Source: Bacillota bacterium
Lineage (GTDB): Bacteria; Bacillota; UBA4882; UBA8346
Direction: 5' to 3'
Assembly (NCBI GenBank): GCA_003501365.1
Contig: DNPP01000087.1
Coordinates: 1-17,461, forward strand
Length of the DNA: 17,461 bases
In this document: positions 1 through 6,513 of the stretch, piece by piece
Layout of the letters: the number at the start of each line of letters is the position of its first letter
Position numbering within the stretch: position 1 is the first letter of the stretch
Made by a program: the position numbers and the translations under genes
The notes under the pieces: model-generated
What the model was told of the DNA's origin: nothing
The model's database searches: none
The model's input: only the letters and a program-made list of their open reading frames with translations

Positions 1-1
1 T

Positions 2-67
2 GATTCTATTGAAAAGCCTTCACCAGAGCTAGATACATTCGATGAAGATGATGAACTGGAAGAATGA
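2..67 (+). CDS. C-terminal tail of an unknown upstream gene (partial)
   Basis: An open frame enters the window at base 2 and stops at TGA 65-67. The 21 visible residues are strongly acidic, with the end reading DEDDELEE. Nothing in so short a tail identifies the family. It lies 77 bp upstream of the first YheC/YheD-like gene on the same strand, and I see no terminator in the gap. It could therefore be the first gene of the same transcription unit, but that is inference. Confidence 0.5.
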   Translation, partial: DSIEKPSPELDTFDEDDELEE

Positions 68-144
68 TCGCACGTAAGAACGCCTACTTGGTATCTCCGA
101 AATAGCTTGCCGTTTTATATTCTTGATTAAAAGAGGTGGAGAGC

Positions 145-1479
145 ATGTGGGCTAAAATAAAAATTGTTCCATCCAGCCGTAATGTACTCTATTTGCCTTC
201 ATTATTATCGATCGGTCATGAACAAACCAACGTGCTATTTGGGGGAAAATCAGCCCGCGCCGACATTGAGTACCTAGATGACCTGGAATTGAGCGTAGAA
301 AATTCTTTTCAAAAGCCCGGCCAAATCATGCTTTCGGACAAGTTGCGGGACGAAATTCTCATTGCGGAGTCCCTCGTATATCAGTTGAAAATATCCGCTT
401 CCAACATCGCTATCGGTCCGGTTATCGGTCTTTTACTCGGCAATGATACTCATCGTTATAACCCGAAACATATGAAAAAATATGCCGACCGGTTTGGCAT
501 CTATCCTAAAGTTGGCGGACTGATTTACGCCTTTTCTCCAGAGTGGATCCATTGGAAGACCCATACAGTTTATGGCCTGTATTACGATTATTTTAACGCC
601 TCATGGGAATATGGGTTTTTCCCGTTGCCGGAAGTTATTTACCGGCGGGATTTTCATACCAGCCGGGATTCTATCAAAAGGCTGGTTGGCTATACCGGGA
701 ACCGGCTTTTTAATTCCCATCGTTTTTCTAAGTATGATTTGTATGACTTTCTCAAACCGGATCCTGACTTGAACAAGTATCTGCCTCCTACGGAACTATC
801 GCTTCATTTTGACCAAGTAAGAAGATTTATAAACCGTTATTTGAATGTCATTTTAAAACCAGTTGATTTATCGCGGGGCCGCGGAATTTGTGTTATCGAA
901 AAAACAAATTTCCAGTATCGAATCACTGATTACCGGCATAAAATTCCCATTGCTTCAGAATTTTACAATGACGAGACCTTAAAAGACTTTTTTGCCGCTA
1001 ATAAAGAATTGTTTTCCAAATATTTGATCCAAAAGTACCTGCCTCTGGCGAAAATCGGAAATTCGCGTTTTGATATCCGGGTGGTTATGCAAAGACATCC
1101 GGATAAAGCGTGGGGATGTACGGGAATCGAATGCCGGGTTTCCAATGGCAGTAGTCATTTAACCAATATATCAAGAGGCGGCTACGCCTTATCGCTGGAT
1201 GATGCTTTACATCAAGCATTTACTATGGATTATGAAACACTGGAACAGCAAATCCATGAACTCTGTGATAAATTCTGCTTATATATGGACACCAGCGGAG
1301 AGCATTATGCAGAATTTGGTTTGGATATTGCTGTCGATAACGCCAGGAATCTATGGCTAATTGAAGCCAATGTATTCCCCAGCTTTAAAGGCTTTCGAAA
1401 GATGGACCCCCAGATCTATCTTTCCATCCGCTATATTCCATTACTTTATGCGCTTTCGCTTACACGTTTCGGCGGATAA
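145..1479 (+). CDS. YheC/YheD-family ATP-grasp protein (spore coat-associated type), copy 1
   Basis: The family is recognised from an N-terminal region ending in IGPVIGLLLG (about residues 90-100), then GNRLFNSHRFSKYDLYDFL, which is the usual join to the ATP-grasp part. The nucleotide-binding strand is VILKPVDLSRGRGI. It is followed by FDIRVVMQRH and the metal-binding end FGLDIAVDN...LWLIEANVFPSF. These are the core motifs of the YheC/YheD ATP-grasp family, whose Bacillus members locate to the spore coat; their reaction is not established. ATP-grasp enzymes generally join a carboxylate to an amine or thiol through an acyl-phosphate. I chose ATG 145 because AGAGGTGG (132-139) sits just upstream; an in-frame GTG at 136 lies inside that ribosome binding site. 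The protein has 444 residues. The next homologue follows 21 bp downstream, so the two are surely co-transcribed. Confidence 0.88.
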   Translation: MWAKIKIVPSSRNVLYLPSLLSIGHEQTNVLFGGKSARADIEYLDDLELSVENSFQKPGQIMLSDKLRDEILIAESLVYQLKISASNIAIGPVIGLLLGNDTHRYNPKHMKKYADRFGIYPKVGGLIYAFSPEWIHWKTHTVYGLYYDYFNASWEYGFFPLPEVIYRRDFHTSRDSIKRLVGYTGNRLFNSHRFSKYDLYDFLKPDPDLNKYLPPTELSLHFDQVRRFINRYLNVILKPVDLSRGRGICVIEKTNFQYRITDYRHKIPIASEFYNDETLKDFFAANKELFSKYLIQKYLPLAKIGNSRFDIRVVMQRHPDKAWGCTGIECRVSNGSSHLTNISRGGYALSLDDALHQAFTMDYETLEQQIHELCDKFCLYMDTSGEHYAEFGLDIAVDNARNLWLIEANVFPSFKGFRKMDPQIYLSIRYIPLLYALSLTRFGG

Positions 1480-1500
1480 TCGGCATTAGGAGAAAGCAAA

Positions 1501-2832
1501 ATGAAAAGTGAGATCATTATCAAAACAAGTCCCGGTGGATCATGCCATCTTGTCATCCATCCAATCAAAGCGGCGGAGATTGGCCTCCGAAAAGAAAAAT
1601 TTACCGTAATAAGCTTTGGAAATCAAAAGTGTTATGTCAAGATTGTAATCAATGACCAAATTTCGCCTGAACATCTTTTGCTTTCCGAAAAACTTATCAC
1701 CGCATTCCAGCTGCCTGATTATCCCGTATATGAAATATCTTTTGCTCATCAAGAACTTGTAATCGGGCCCTACATTGGACTGCTACTGAGTAAGGAAAGT
1801 CGTCGCCTGACTCCTTCCAGCCTAAAAAAAATGCTGGTTTATGCAAGAGAGTACTCAACATTGCATGGTGTGCTGGTTGTGTTTGCGTTGGATAAAGTAA
1901 ACCGGGCCGAACGGTTCATTGAGGGTTATGGTTACGACCCTATCCGTAATGGCTGGCGGGAGGGGGAATTTCCCTATCCTTCGGCAATATATCGCACGGT
2001 TGGCTTAAGTGAAGAATGGAAAAACCACTTCCTGTCGGCTATCGGCGATAACATCTTCAACAGTCGTTATTTTAACAAATGGCAGATGTATCAATGGTTT
2101 TCGAATGATAGGGTCCTTAGCCCTCATATTCCGTATACCGTATTATACTCTTCACCGCAAGATGTATTGGCGATGCTTGAAAAGTTTCAAAAAGTCTATC
2201 TAAAACCCGTTTCAGGGCTCAGGGGCCACGGTATCGTCCGGATCAGCGCGGCAAACCCGTTGTTTATTTTCAAATACCATGAAAATCACGAAAACTATAG
2301 TATCACGCTGGAAAATTCAAATAAAGCCCGCCAATATATTCAAGAACATTTTGCGCATGGAAGATATCTCATTCAACAAGCTGTCGACCTACTGGAACAT
2401 CAAGGCGGAGTCGTTGATTTCCGGTGTGTGGTCCAAAAAGACCAATTTAATGTATGGATATGTAGGGCTATAATTGGGCGGGCCGGAGGAAAGGGCAGCA
2501 TTGTAAGTAATATTTCCAGCGGAGGGTCGGCTTTTCCGGCGCAGGAGTTGTTGAAAAAGGTTTTAGCTGTGCCGGAAAAGGATGTATTCGCTATAGAGGA
2601 AAAAATCACGGCTTTGGCCCTCAATGTTTGTAACACTTTAAATGACTACGGAATCCATTGCGGCACTCTTGGGCTTGATATCGGGGTCGACAAAACGGGG
2701 CAACTTTGGCTTATTGAAATCAACAACCGTGACCCCGACCCAACCATTGCCCTGGATATTCAGGACCAAGAACTATACCATGCTTTAAAAACCGGCCCGC
2801 TATTTTATGCCAAATTTTTGGCCGGTTTTTAA
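1501..2832 (+). CDS. YheC/YheD-family ATP-grasp protein, copy 2
   Basis: This is a 443-residue paralogue of the preceding gene with the same architecture. It has IGPYIGLLLS near residue 95, GDNIFNSRYFNKWQMYQWF near 185, the ATP-binding strand VYLKPVSGLRGHGI, DFRCVVQKD, and the catalytic end LGLDIGVDK...LWLIEINNRDPDP. The final acidic/Asn cluster (E-I-N-N) is the expected magnesium-binding motif, where copy 1 has E-A-N-V. The two are diverged, so they probably act on different substrates or as a heteromer (inference). AGGAGA at 1488-1493 serves ATG 1501. The last 45 bases encode a perfect inverted repeat that looks like a terminator (listed separately). The next gene starts 22 bp after the stop. 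Confidence 0.88.
   Translation: MKSEIIIKTSPGGSCHLVIHPIKAAEIGLRKEKFTVISFGNQKCYVKIVINDQISPEHLLLSEKLITAFQLPDYPVYEISFAHQELVIGPYIGLLLSKESRRLTPSSLKKMLVYAREYSTLHGVLVVFALDKVNRAERFIEGYGYDPIRNGWREGEFPYPSAIYRTVGLSEEWKNHFLSAIGDNIFNSRYFNKWQMYQWFSNDRVLSPHIPYTVLYSSPQDVLAMLEKFQKVYLKPVSGLRGHGIVRISAANPLFIFKYHENHENYSITLENSNKARQYIQEHFAHGRYLIQQAVDLLEHQGGVVDFRCVVQKDQFNVWICRAIIGRAGGKGSIVSNISSGGSAFPAQELLKKVLAVPEKDVFAIEEKITALALNVCNTLNDYGIHCGTLGLDIGVDKTGQLWLIEINNRDPDPTIALDIQDQELYHALKTGPLFYAKFLAGF
2787..2830 (+). terminator. Terminator-like hairpin inside the 3' end of ATP-grasp copy 2
   Basis: AAAAACCGGCC at 2787-2797 is perfectly complementary to GGCCGGTTTTT at 2820-2830, with a 22-base loop. As RNA this gives a GC-rich core followed by a run of U, the pattern of an intrinsic terminator. 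It lies within coding sequence, so translating ribosomes would normally hold it open. It could reduce expression of the third operon gene when copy 2 is poorly translated. The long loop makes it weaker than a classical terminator. Confidence 0.45.
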
Positions 2833-2854
2833 AACGTTTAGGGAGGCATCACTA

Positions 2855-3826
2855 TTGATTGAGCGAGCTTCAGATCCTATTCAACTTGGAAGATGGTCGC
2901 TTGAACGAATAAAATTAACTGACATCGAGATGTATTCCGAATATATCAAAGCTACTGAATACCCAGCCAATCTATGGTCATCCAATTTTCCCTATCTTTG
3001 GGCATCATCGCAATCGAATTTACGGGAGATATTGTGGAAAGTTGTCGGTGACATGTTGGTAACCTTCGGCCATTCCCATAAAAACACCTTGTATTTGTTT
3101 TGTTTACCGTTTGGGAAAGGCAATCCCGGACAAGTAGTGGATGTTTTGCATCAATGCTTACAATATTGTTATGATTGGAATCATCAGGAAAAAAGCCGCA
3201 CACTCGTACGGATGGCAAATGAATGTCAGCTCAAATTCTTACGAAATTGTCCGGAATTCGAGCAGCTTTTTCAAGCTGTGACCTTACAAGGAATTGAACG
3301 GCATTTTGATATTAAAAAATTGGCTGCTATCTATGGAAAAGATTTTCGAAACATTCGCAGTCGGGTCAACAAATTTACCCGGGAAAATCCGGATGTAATC
3401 ATCCGAAGATATCGGACGGACGATTATGATAACTTAATCGAACTGGGCAACCATTGGGCCACTGCCGCCGAAAAAAGAAATTTAGTCGTGTTTGATAAAG
3501 TATATTACCGTGAACTTATTAAACACTGTGACGCATTGAAGCATATTATCTTGGTTTTTCAAAAGGGTCCGCAAATTATCGGAACGGTAGCAGGTGGGGA
3601 ACTACCTACCGGGCAGGCCTGGGGCAGCATCATTAAATACGAAGCGGGGATATCCGGCTTGTCGGAGACGTTGATTATCGAATTTGCCCGTGAGCTTAAT
3701 CGAATCAACCCCGCTCTTGAATTGATGAATGTAGGCAGCGACCTTGGAACCGGAGGCCTGCGAGACTATAAATTGAAGTTCAGACCGGTTTTAAATTTGA
3801 AACGCTACCAAGTATTCATTCAATAG
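2855..3826 (+). CDS. DUF2156 / phosphatidylglycerol lysyltransferase C-terminal-like acyltransferase
   Basis: This 323-residue soluble protein matches the DUF2156 (LPG_synthase_C) pattern, a double GNAT-like fold related to MprF C-terminal domains and FemX-type aminoacyl transferases. The N-terminal half has the typical aromatic stretch around ANLWSSNFPYLW, then CLPFGKGN. The second half has FDIKKLAAIYGKDFRNIRSR followed by VNKFTRENPD, a helix-rich signature of the family. It ends with the MNVGSDLGTGGLRDYKLKFRP motif, where DLG...GLR..K.KF.P is characteristic. I chose TTG 2855 because AGGGAGG (2840-2846) lies 8 bases upstream; an ATG at 2807 would overlap the previous gene and lacks such a site. 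By homology it would transfer an aminoacyl or acyl group, but the substrate is unknown. Its place behind two ATP-grasp ligases suggests a shared pathway (inference). Confidence 0.75.
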   Translation: MIERASDPIQLGRWSLERIKLTDIEMYSEYIKATEYPANLWSSNFPYLWASSQSNLREILWKVVGDMLVTFGHSHKNTLYLFCLPFGKGNPGQVVDVLHQCLQYCYDWNHQEKSRTLVRMANECQLKFLRNCPEFEQLFQAVTLQGIERHFDIKKLAAIYGKDFRNIRSRVNKFTRENPDVIIRRYRTDDYDNLIELGNHWATAAEKRNLVVFDKVYYRELIKHCDALKHIILVFQKGPQIIGTVAGGELPTGQAWGSIIKYEAGISGLSETLIIEFARELNRINPALELMNVGSDLGTGGLRDYKLKFRPVLNLKRYQVFIQ

Positions 3827-4263
3827 ATCATTAATATTAGTCCTCAAACAACCGATATGCCAGCCGGTTTAGGTTTTATGAATTATCTAGTAAAAATCAA
3901 AACCTGGAATTTAGAAGAAGTGATGAATGAAGACCCATTATAACAAATTAATCACCGAAGCATTTGAAATATTATCAGATAACGACCATCAATTCTCCGT
4001 GAAAAATATTAGTTTGGAAAGCATTAAAAATTTTAATTTTGCCCATGCCGTCATTAAATTGCCGATTGTTATTATAATATGATTAACATTAAGGATTTAA
4101 ATGAAAACACTATGGAACAAGGCGTAGATCTCATATATCAGGTGACTAATAAGATAAGGTAATTCAGCCGGTTTATAGGCAACTGCCTCGTATTTAGGTC
4201 GCCCCAATCGATATTGTCTATATAAAGGACTATAACTATACCAAGGCCAAATTGCTGCTTTTA
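3827..4263. other. Intergenic stretch with short mutually exclusive frames
   Basis: About 440 AT-rich bases separate the acyltransferase from the minus-strand membrane gene. On the + strand three short frames overlap: 3857-3943 (28 aa), 3927-4082 (51 aa, ATG two codons after a weak GAAGAAG site) and 4079-4162 (27 aa), the last two sharing an ATGA. On the minus strand a tyrosine-rich frame runs 4270 to 4097. None has a clear ribosome binding site plus start, so they may be remnants. A weak hairpin (AACCG 3850-3854 with CGGTT 3865-3869, followed by AGGTTTT) may end the + operon. I see no strong terminator for the minus-strand membrane gene. Confidence 0.4.
3927..4082 (+). CDS. Possible small hypothetical protein (51 aa)
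   Basis: The ATG at 3927 is preceded by GAAGAAG (3914-3920), a weak Shine-Dalgarno match at acceptable distance. The product begins MKTHYNKLITEAFEIL and contains no motif I know. Its stop overlaps the ATG of a 27-residue frame (4079-4162), which could mean translational coupling or a frameshifted remnant of one older gene. The minus-strand frame opposite has an equally protein-like composition, so at most one of them is real. Confidence 0.2.
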   Translation: MKTHYNKLITEAFEILSDNDHQFSVKNISLESIKNFNFAHAVIKLPIVIII

Positions 4264-4270
4264 CTATAAT
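4097..4270 (-). pseudogene. Tyrosine-rich open frame after the membrane gene, no proper start
   Basis: Read on the minus strand, the frame is open from a TAA just inside the membrane gene to TAA at 4097-4099. It encodes about 57 residues with a protein-like core, AIWPWYSYSPLYRQYRLGRP, then KYEAVAYKPAELPYLISHL. No ATG, GTG or TTG lies near a ribosome binding site. The first sense codons are ATT and ATA just after AAAGGA, too close for normal initiation. It could be the end of a decayed gene or a frameshifted extension of the membrane protein. Its tyrosine and proline content recalls spore-coat peptides, but that is only a resemblance. Confidence 0.25.
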
Positions 4271-4743
4271 TTTCCTTTAGATTCTAAGTAATTATAATGC
4301 CAAGCTGCTCCATAAAACCAAATAGCGGCTAATATAAATCTGTAAAATGGATTCCAGTGAACATATTCCAAAAGGCCTAAATTATTGAAGATCTTATCAA
4401 GCGCCGCGCTTGCCAGTGCAAATATGAACAAATAAGTAGGAAATGCATACCATACTTTGGACTTTGGTAAACAACTAAAATAGATCATCATACTCAACCC
4501 CCAGCCAAAAACAAGCCAATGGGGAGCGCCGAGAAACTCAAAAGGCATCGCATGTTTCCATTTAATTAAGTGGAAAAAGTCACTTATAATGACTATAAAG
4601 ATTTTACTTCCGACATAACCCCATAAAAAAGCAAGCCAAAAAAGCTTTCTAAATTCTGCTCTGGGTACAAATAGGACTACTAACCCCAACAACAACAAAG
4701 CCAGGGCGGGATAATAATACTCAATCGGTACTCCTGGAAACAT
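4264..4743 (-). CDS. CBO0543-like integral membrane protein
   Basis: This 159-residue very hydrophobic protein has about five predicted membrane segments: about residues 10-26, 34-55, 72-92, 99-118 and 133-149. Aromatic-rich turns such as FEFLGAPHWLVFGWGLSM and LGLLEYVHWNPFYRFILAAI match the CBO0543-type membrane proteins common in spore-forming Firmicutes. No function is established for that group. ATG at 4743 is preceded by TGGAGC about 8 bases upstream on the minus strand. It stands alone between + strand genes, with no obvious operon partner. The family assignment rests on memory of the pattern and is moderate. Confidence 0.65.
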   Translation of the reverse strand: MFPGVPIEYYYPALALLLLGLVVLFVPRAEFRKLFWLAFLWGYVGSKIFIVIISDFFHLIKWKHAMPFEFLGAPHWLVFGWGLSMMIYFSCLPKSKVWYAFPTYLFIFALASAALDKIFNNLGLLEYVHWNPFYRFILAAIWFYGAAWHYNYLESKGKL

Positions 4744-5145
4744 CGAAAGAGCTCCATAACTATTGAAATTAAACTAAATATAGGATTCCAATAGCAAGAA
4801 CTTTTATTCTAATTTTGGAAATAAAGGCTCCACCACTTTGATCGGTAGTGGGGCTAATCAAATTTCTACTCTTGGTTGTGGTGGATGTATATAAACCACC
4901 AAATCTTAAGTTTAAATAATGGGATCAGCCTGGACAAGATATCGAAAAAATAGAAACCTTATTGGTTTCGAAATGGGTGTGATCAAGAAGAGGTAATATA
5001 ACGACGATTGTAGCAAAAATGCATTTTGTGTTCTAAACCACCCGAAGATTATTATATTCAGGCTAATTTTTTGTTGTTCTAGTATTTTAGTGATTTTCAT
5101 ATAGACTAATTGAATATTTAACTAAAATTATTCCATTTGAATAAA
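4744..5145. other. AT-rich intergenic region with a cryptic LGCGGCI-encoding frame
   Basis: This interval upstream of the YjcZ-like gene has no complete gene I can defend. It contains the frame described at 4784-4894 and a hairpin pairing CTCCACCAC (4828-4836) with GTAGTGGGG (4845-4853). From 4895 to 5145 I see only AT-rich sequence. A 62-codon minus-strand frame there lacks a ribosome binding site. Confidence 0.4.
4784..4894 (+). pseudogene. Frame ending in LGCGGCI, possible remnant or non-canonical small peptide
   Basis: After a TAG at 4781 the frame is open to TAA 4892-4894 and ends with L-G-C-G-G-C-I. That is exactly the last seven residues of the YjcZ-like protein encoded at 5223-5348. 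Six of the seven codons differ in the third base (for example CTT/CTA, TGT/TGC, ATA/ATT), so the match is at protein level rather than a recent DNA copy. No ATG is present. The only canonical start is TTG 4838, with AAAGG about 10 bases upstream, giving an 18-residue peptide. It may be a degraded paralogue or a very small gene. Confidence 0.3.
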
Positions 5146-5172
5146 ACTCTATAAGTTTTTCTTCATATACTA
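5146..5172 (+). promoter_or_regulatory. Sigma-K-like promoter upstream of the YjcZ-like gene
   Basis: AC at 5146-5147, a 16-base spacer and CATATACTA at 5164-5172 fit the Bacillus late mother-cell sigma-K consensus (AC, 16-17 bases, CATANNNTA). It lies about 50 bp before the ATG of a small protein of a sporulation-associated type, which supports the reading. The AT-rich surroundings mean that chance matches are possible. Confidence 0.5.
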
Positions 5173-5222
5173 AAATTAGAGCTTCTAAAAAAGCCAATCA
5201 TGATAGAGGGAGGGAAAAAGGC

Positions 5223-5348
5223 ATGGCAGATCCCAAAGGTTTACTTGACGGTTTATTTGGCGGCGGTTGTGGTGGTGGTTGCTGCAACCCATTCCTTATC
5301 TTCTTAATCTTAGTGCTGTTAGTACTAGGCTGCGGTGGTTGCATTTAA
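5223..5348 (+). CDS. YjcZ-like tiny Gly/Cys-rich membrane protein (41 aa)
   Basis: The gene has an excellent ribosome binding site, GAGGGAGGG (5207-5215), 7 bases before ATG 5223. The 41-residue product has a short N-terminus (MADPKGLLDGLF), a GGGCGGGCCNP cluster, one membrane segment (about residues 24-35, FLIFLILVLLVL) and the tail GCGGCI. Glycine/cysteine cluster plus a single C-terminal helix is the layout of YjcZ/tiny_TM_bacill sporulation proteins; that family is known from spores, but its role is unclear. Here the cysteines flank the helix on both sides (C16, C20, C21, C37, C40), more than is usual. A strong terminator follows 33 bp after the stop, so it is monocistronic. The sigma-K-like promoter fits mother-cell expression late in sporulation. 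Confidence 0.75.
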   Translation: MADPKGLLDGLFGGGCGGGCCNPFLIFLILVLLVLGCGGCI

Positions 5349-5381
5349 TTGAGTTAGAACATTTTAATTCGATATAACGAT

Positions 5382-5418
5382 AAGGGCTGTCTCAGAAGTA
5401 ACTTGAGACAGTCCTTTT
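5382..5418 (+). terminator. Intrinsic terminator of the YjcZ-like gene
   Basis: AAGGGCTGTCTCA (5382-5394) pairs with TGAGACAGTCCTT (5404-5416) through 13 bp with one G-U pair and a 9-base loop, followed by TTTT. The sequence GGGCTGTCTCA also resembles the ends of some Firmicutes insertion sequences, so it may have originated from a small mobile element. Confidence 0.75.
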
Positions 5419-5549
5419 GAATGGCCAAAATTTTGACAAAGTACTTGACCGCTACCACGAGATCTTGACATTATAACTTAACAAAAAATGGAAGCTATTT
5501 TTTGAATATTTTTTTTACTTAAAAGCCATTATAGTATCAGGGATTTTTA

Positions 5550-5915
5550 GTAGCCGAGGCGCAGATTGATAACGGCTCCGTCATATGACCTAAGGGTCGT
5601 TATCAGTCGAGCAACTGATCGCTATGGGCTCGCTAAAGCAAGACTTGGGTCCATATCGGTCTGAGCCAGATTGTTATCGGTGGGCCAACTTAGTACGGCA
5701 GTTGATGAGACTGTTGTGGTAGGGAAACTTATCGGTGGCAGTCGAGCCCAGATTGTCATTGGAGCGAAAGGGTTTATTTGCAGTCGAAAGATTGCAGGTA
5801 GATCGCCAAGTTTCAATGGCAGTCGGTCAAAGGTTATCGTAGTACGTGTAATAGGTGTTTGTAGCCGAAAGGTTGCAGGTATCCACGCAACGTGGTACGG
5901 TTGCCGGAGATAAGG
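5550..5915. repeat. Degenerate tandem array, about 41-bp unit, nine copies
   Basis: Variants of GCAGTCGA (GTAGCCGA, GCAGTTGA, GCAGTCGG and others) recur at 5550, 5603, 5657, 5698, 5738, 5780, 5819, 5861 and 5900. The last seven intervals are 41, 40, 42, 39, 42 and 39 bp; the first two are 53 and 54. Each anchor is followed by a GATTGTTATCGG-like or GATTGCAGGTA-like segment, with a related half-unit about 20 bp further on. An 80-codon + strand frame crosses part of the array, but it has no ribosome binding site, and frames on both strands are broken upstream. No Cas genes are near, and the units are too diverged for CRISPR. Confidence 0.65.
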
Positions 5916-6162
5916 TTACTATAAGTTCCTTTTAATACGTTCTATCCTCTTTCATCCGCTCCCCGCATTGTTTTAGAAGTAGTATAAATAGTCGCTGAAT
6001 AATAAATCTTAATCATTTAATCCTGAAATAAAGGGGTTGTCCTTTAGTATAAAATTGGACAACCTTGAATCTTCAGATACATCTCTTCATATTGATCATA
6101 GTCCATTAATACAGAGGAGAGACCTCTCCCAAACCGAATGTTCATTTATTCAGGTGTAAAAC
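5916..6162. other. Non-coding stretch between repeat array and tRNA terminator
   Basis: I see no gene here. It contains one hairpin, GGTTGTCC at 6035-6042 with GGACAACC at 6057-6064, around an AT-rich 14-base loop. Neither strand shows a good T-run after it, so it is not clearly a terminator. Confidence 0.4.
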
Positions 6163-6188
6163 AAAAAACCAGCCTTTTCAGCTGGTTT
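6163..6188 (-). terminator. Terminator of the tRNA unit
   Basis: On the minus strand AAACCAGC, a 7-base loop and GCTGGTTT (6188 to 6166) are followed by more T, then GTTTT. It lies 12 bases beyond the CCA end of tRNA-Glu. Confidence 0.85.
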
Positions 6189-6199
6189 AATTTTAAATT

Positions 6200-6275
6200 T
6201 GGTAGTCCCAACGAGATTCGAACTCGTGTCACCGCCGTGAAAGGGCGGTGTCCTAGGCCTCTAGACGATAGGACC
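6200..6275 (-). tRNA. tRNA-Glu (anticodon TTC)
   Basis: The 76-nt cloverleaf includes an encoded CCA. The anticodon stem CCGCC/GGCGG encloses loop CTTTCAC with anticodon TTC. The T arm is ACGAG-TTCGAAT-CTCGT. The acceptor GGTCCTA pairs with TGGGACT with G-U pairs at its first and sixth positions. It lies 74 bp downstream of tRNA-Lys and shares its promoter and the terminator at 6163-6188. Confidence 0.95.
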
Positions 6276-6349
6276 ATATAAAATTGTGAAGAGGGAAAGG
6301 GTACAGTGGGAAAAATCTTTTGTATTTTAACTTCAAACTTTTTAAAAAT

Positions 6350-6425
6350 TGGTGGGTCATCGGAGACTCGAACTCCGGACACCCTGATTAAAAGTCAGGT
6401 GCTCTACCGCCTGAGCTAATGACCC
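6350..6425 (-). tRNA. tRNA-Lys (anticodon TTT)
   Basis: The 76-nt cloverleaf includes an encoded CCA. The acceptor GGGTCAT pairs with ATGACCC. The D arm carries AGCTCAG-GCGGTAGAGC. The anticodon loop CTTTTAA gives TTT, and the T arm has GTTCGAGTC. It is the first tRNA of a two-gene unit behind a near-consensus promoter. Confidence 0.96.
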
Positions 6426-6454
6426 ATGCGTTTATTTTGCGAATCAGCTTTTAT

Positions 6455-6483
6455 ATCTTACAATATTTTTGTCCAAGTGTCAA
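6455..6483 (-). promoter_or_regulatory. Promoter of the tRNA-Lys/Glu unit
   Basis: Read on the minus strand: TTGACA (6483-6478), a 17-base spacer, and TAAGAT (6460-6455). The -35 box is perfect and the -10 box good. The start point falls about 20 bases before tRNA-Lys. The promoter lies between the end of purA and the tRNAs, so the tRNAs do not depend on purA transcription. Confidence 0.85.
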
Positions 6484-6513
6484 CCCTTTTTTAAAGTTTA
6501 TCATAACCATTAG

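Noticed and set aside
4912..5100. 62-codon minus-strand frame
   Set aside because: AT-rich, no ribosome binding site before its ATG, and no recognisable motif.
5382..5416. Insertion-sequence ends (GGGCTGTCTCA...TGAGACAGTCC)
   Set aside because: There is no transposase, and the arms form a simple terminator at the expected place behind a gene; kept only as a possible origin.
5671..5913. 80-codon + strand frame across the repeat array
   Set aside because: No ribosome binding site, no known motif, and the frame is explained by the repeats; the opposite strand has an equally long frame.
5550..5915. CRISPR array
   Set aside because: Units are too diverged, there is no constant repeat with unique spacers, and no Cas genes are nearby.
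6146..6382. Minus-strand coding frame over the tRNAs
   Set aside because: It overlaps two clear tRNA genes and their terminator.
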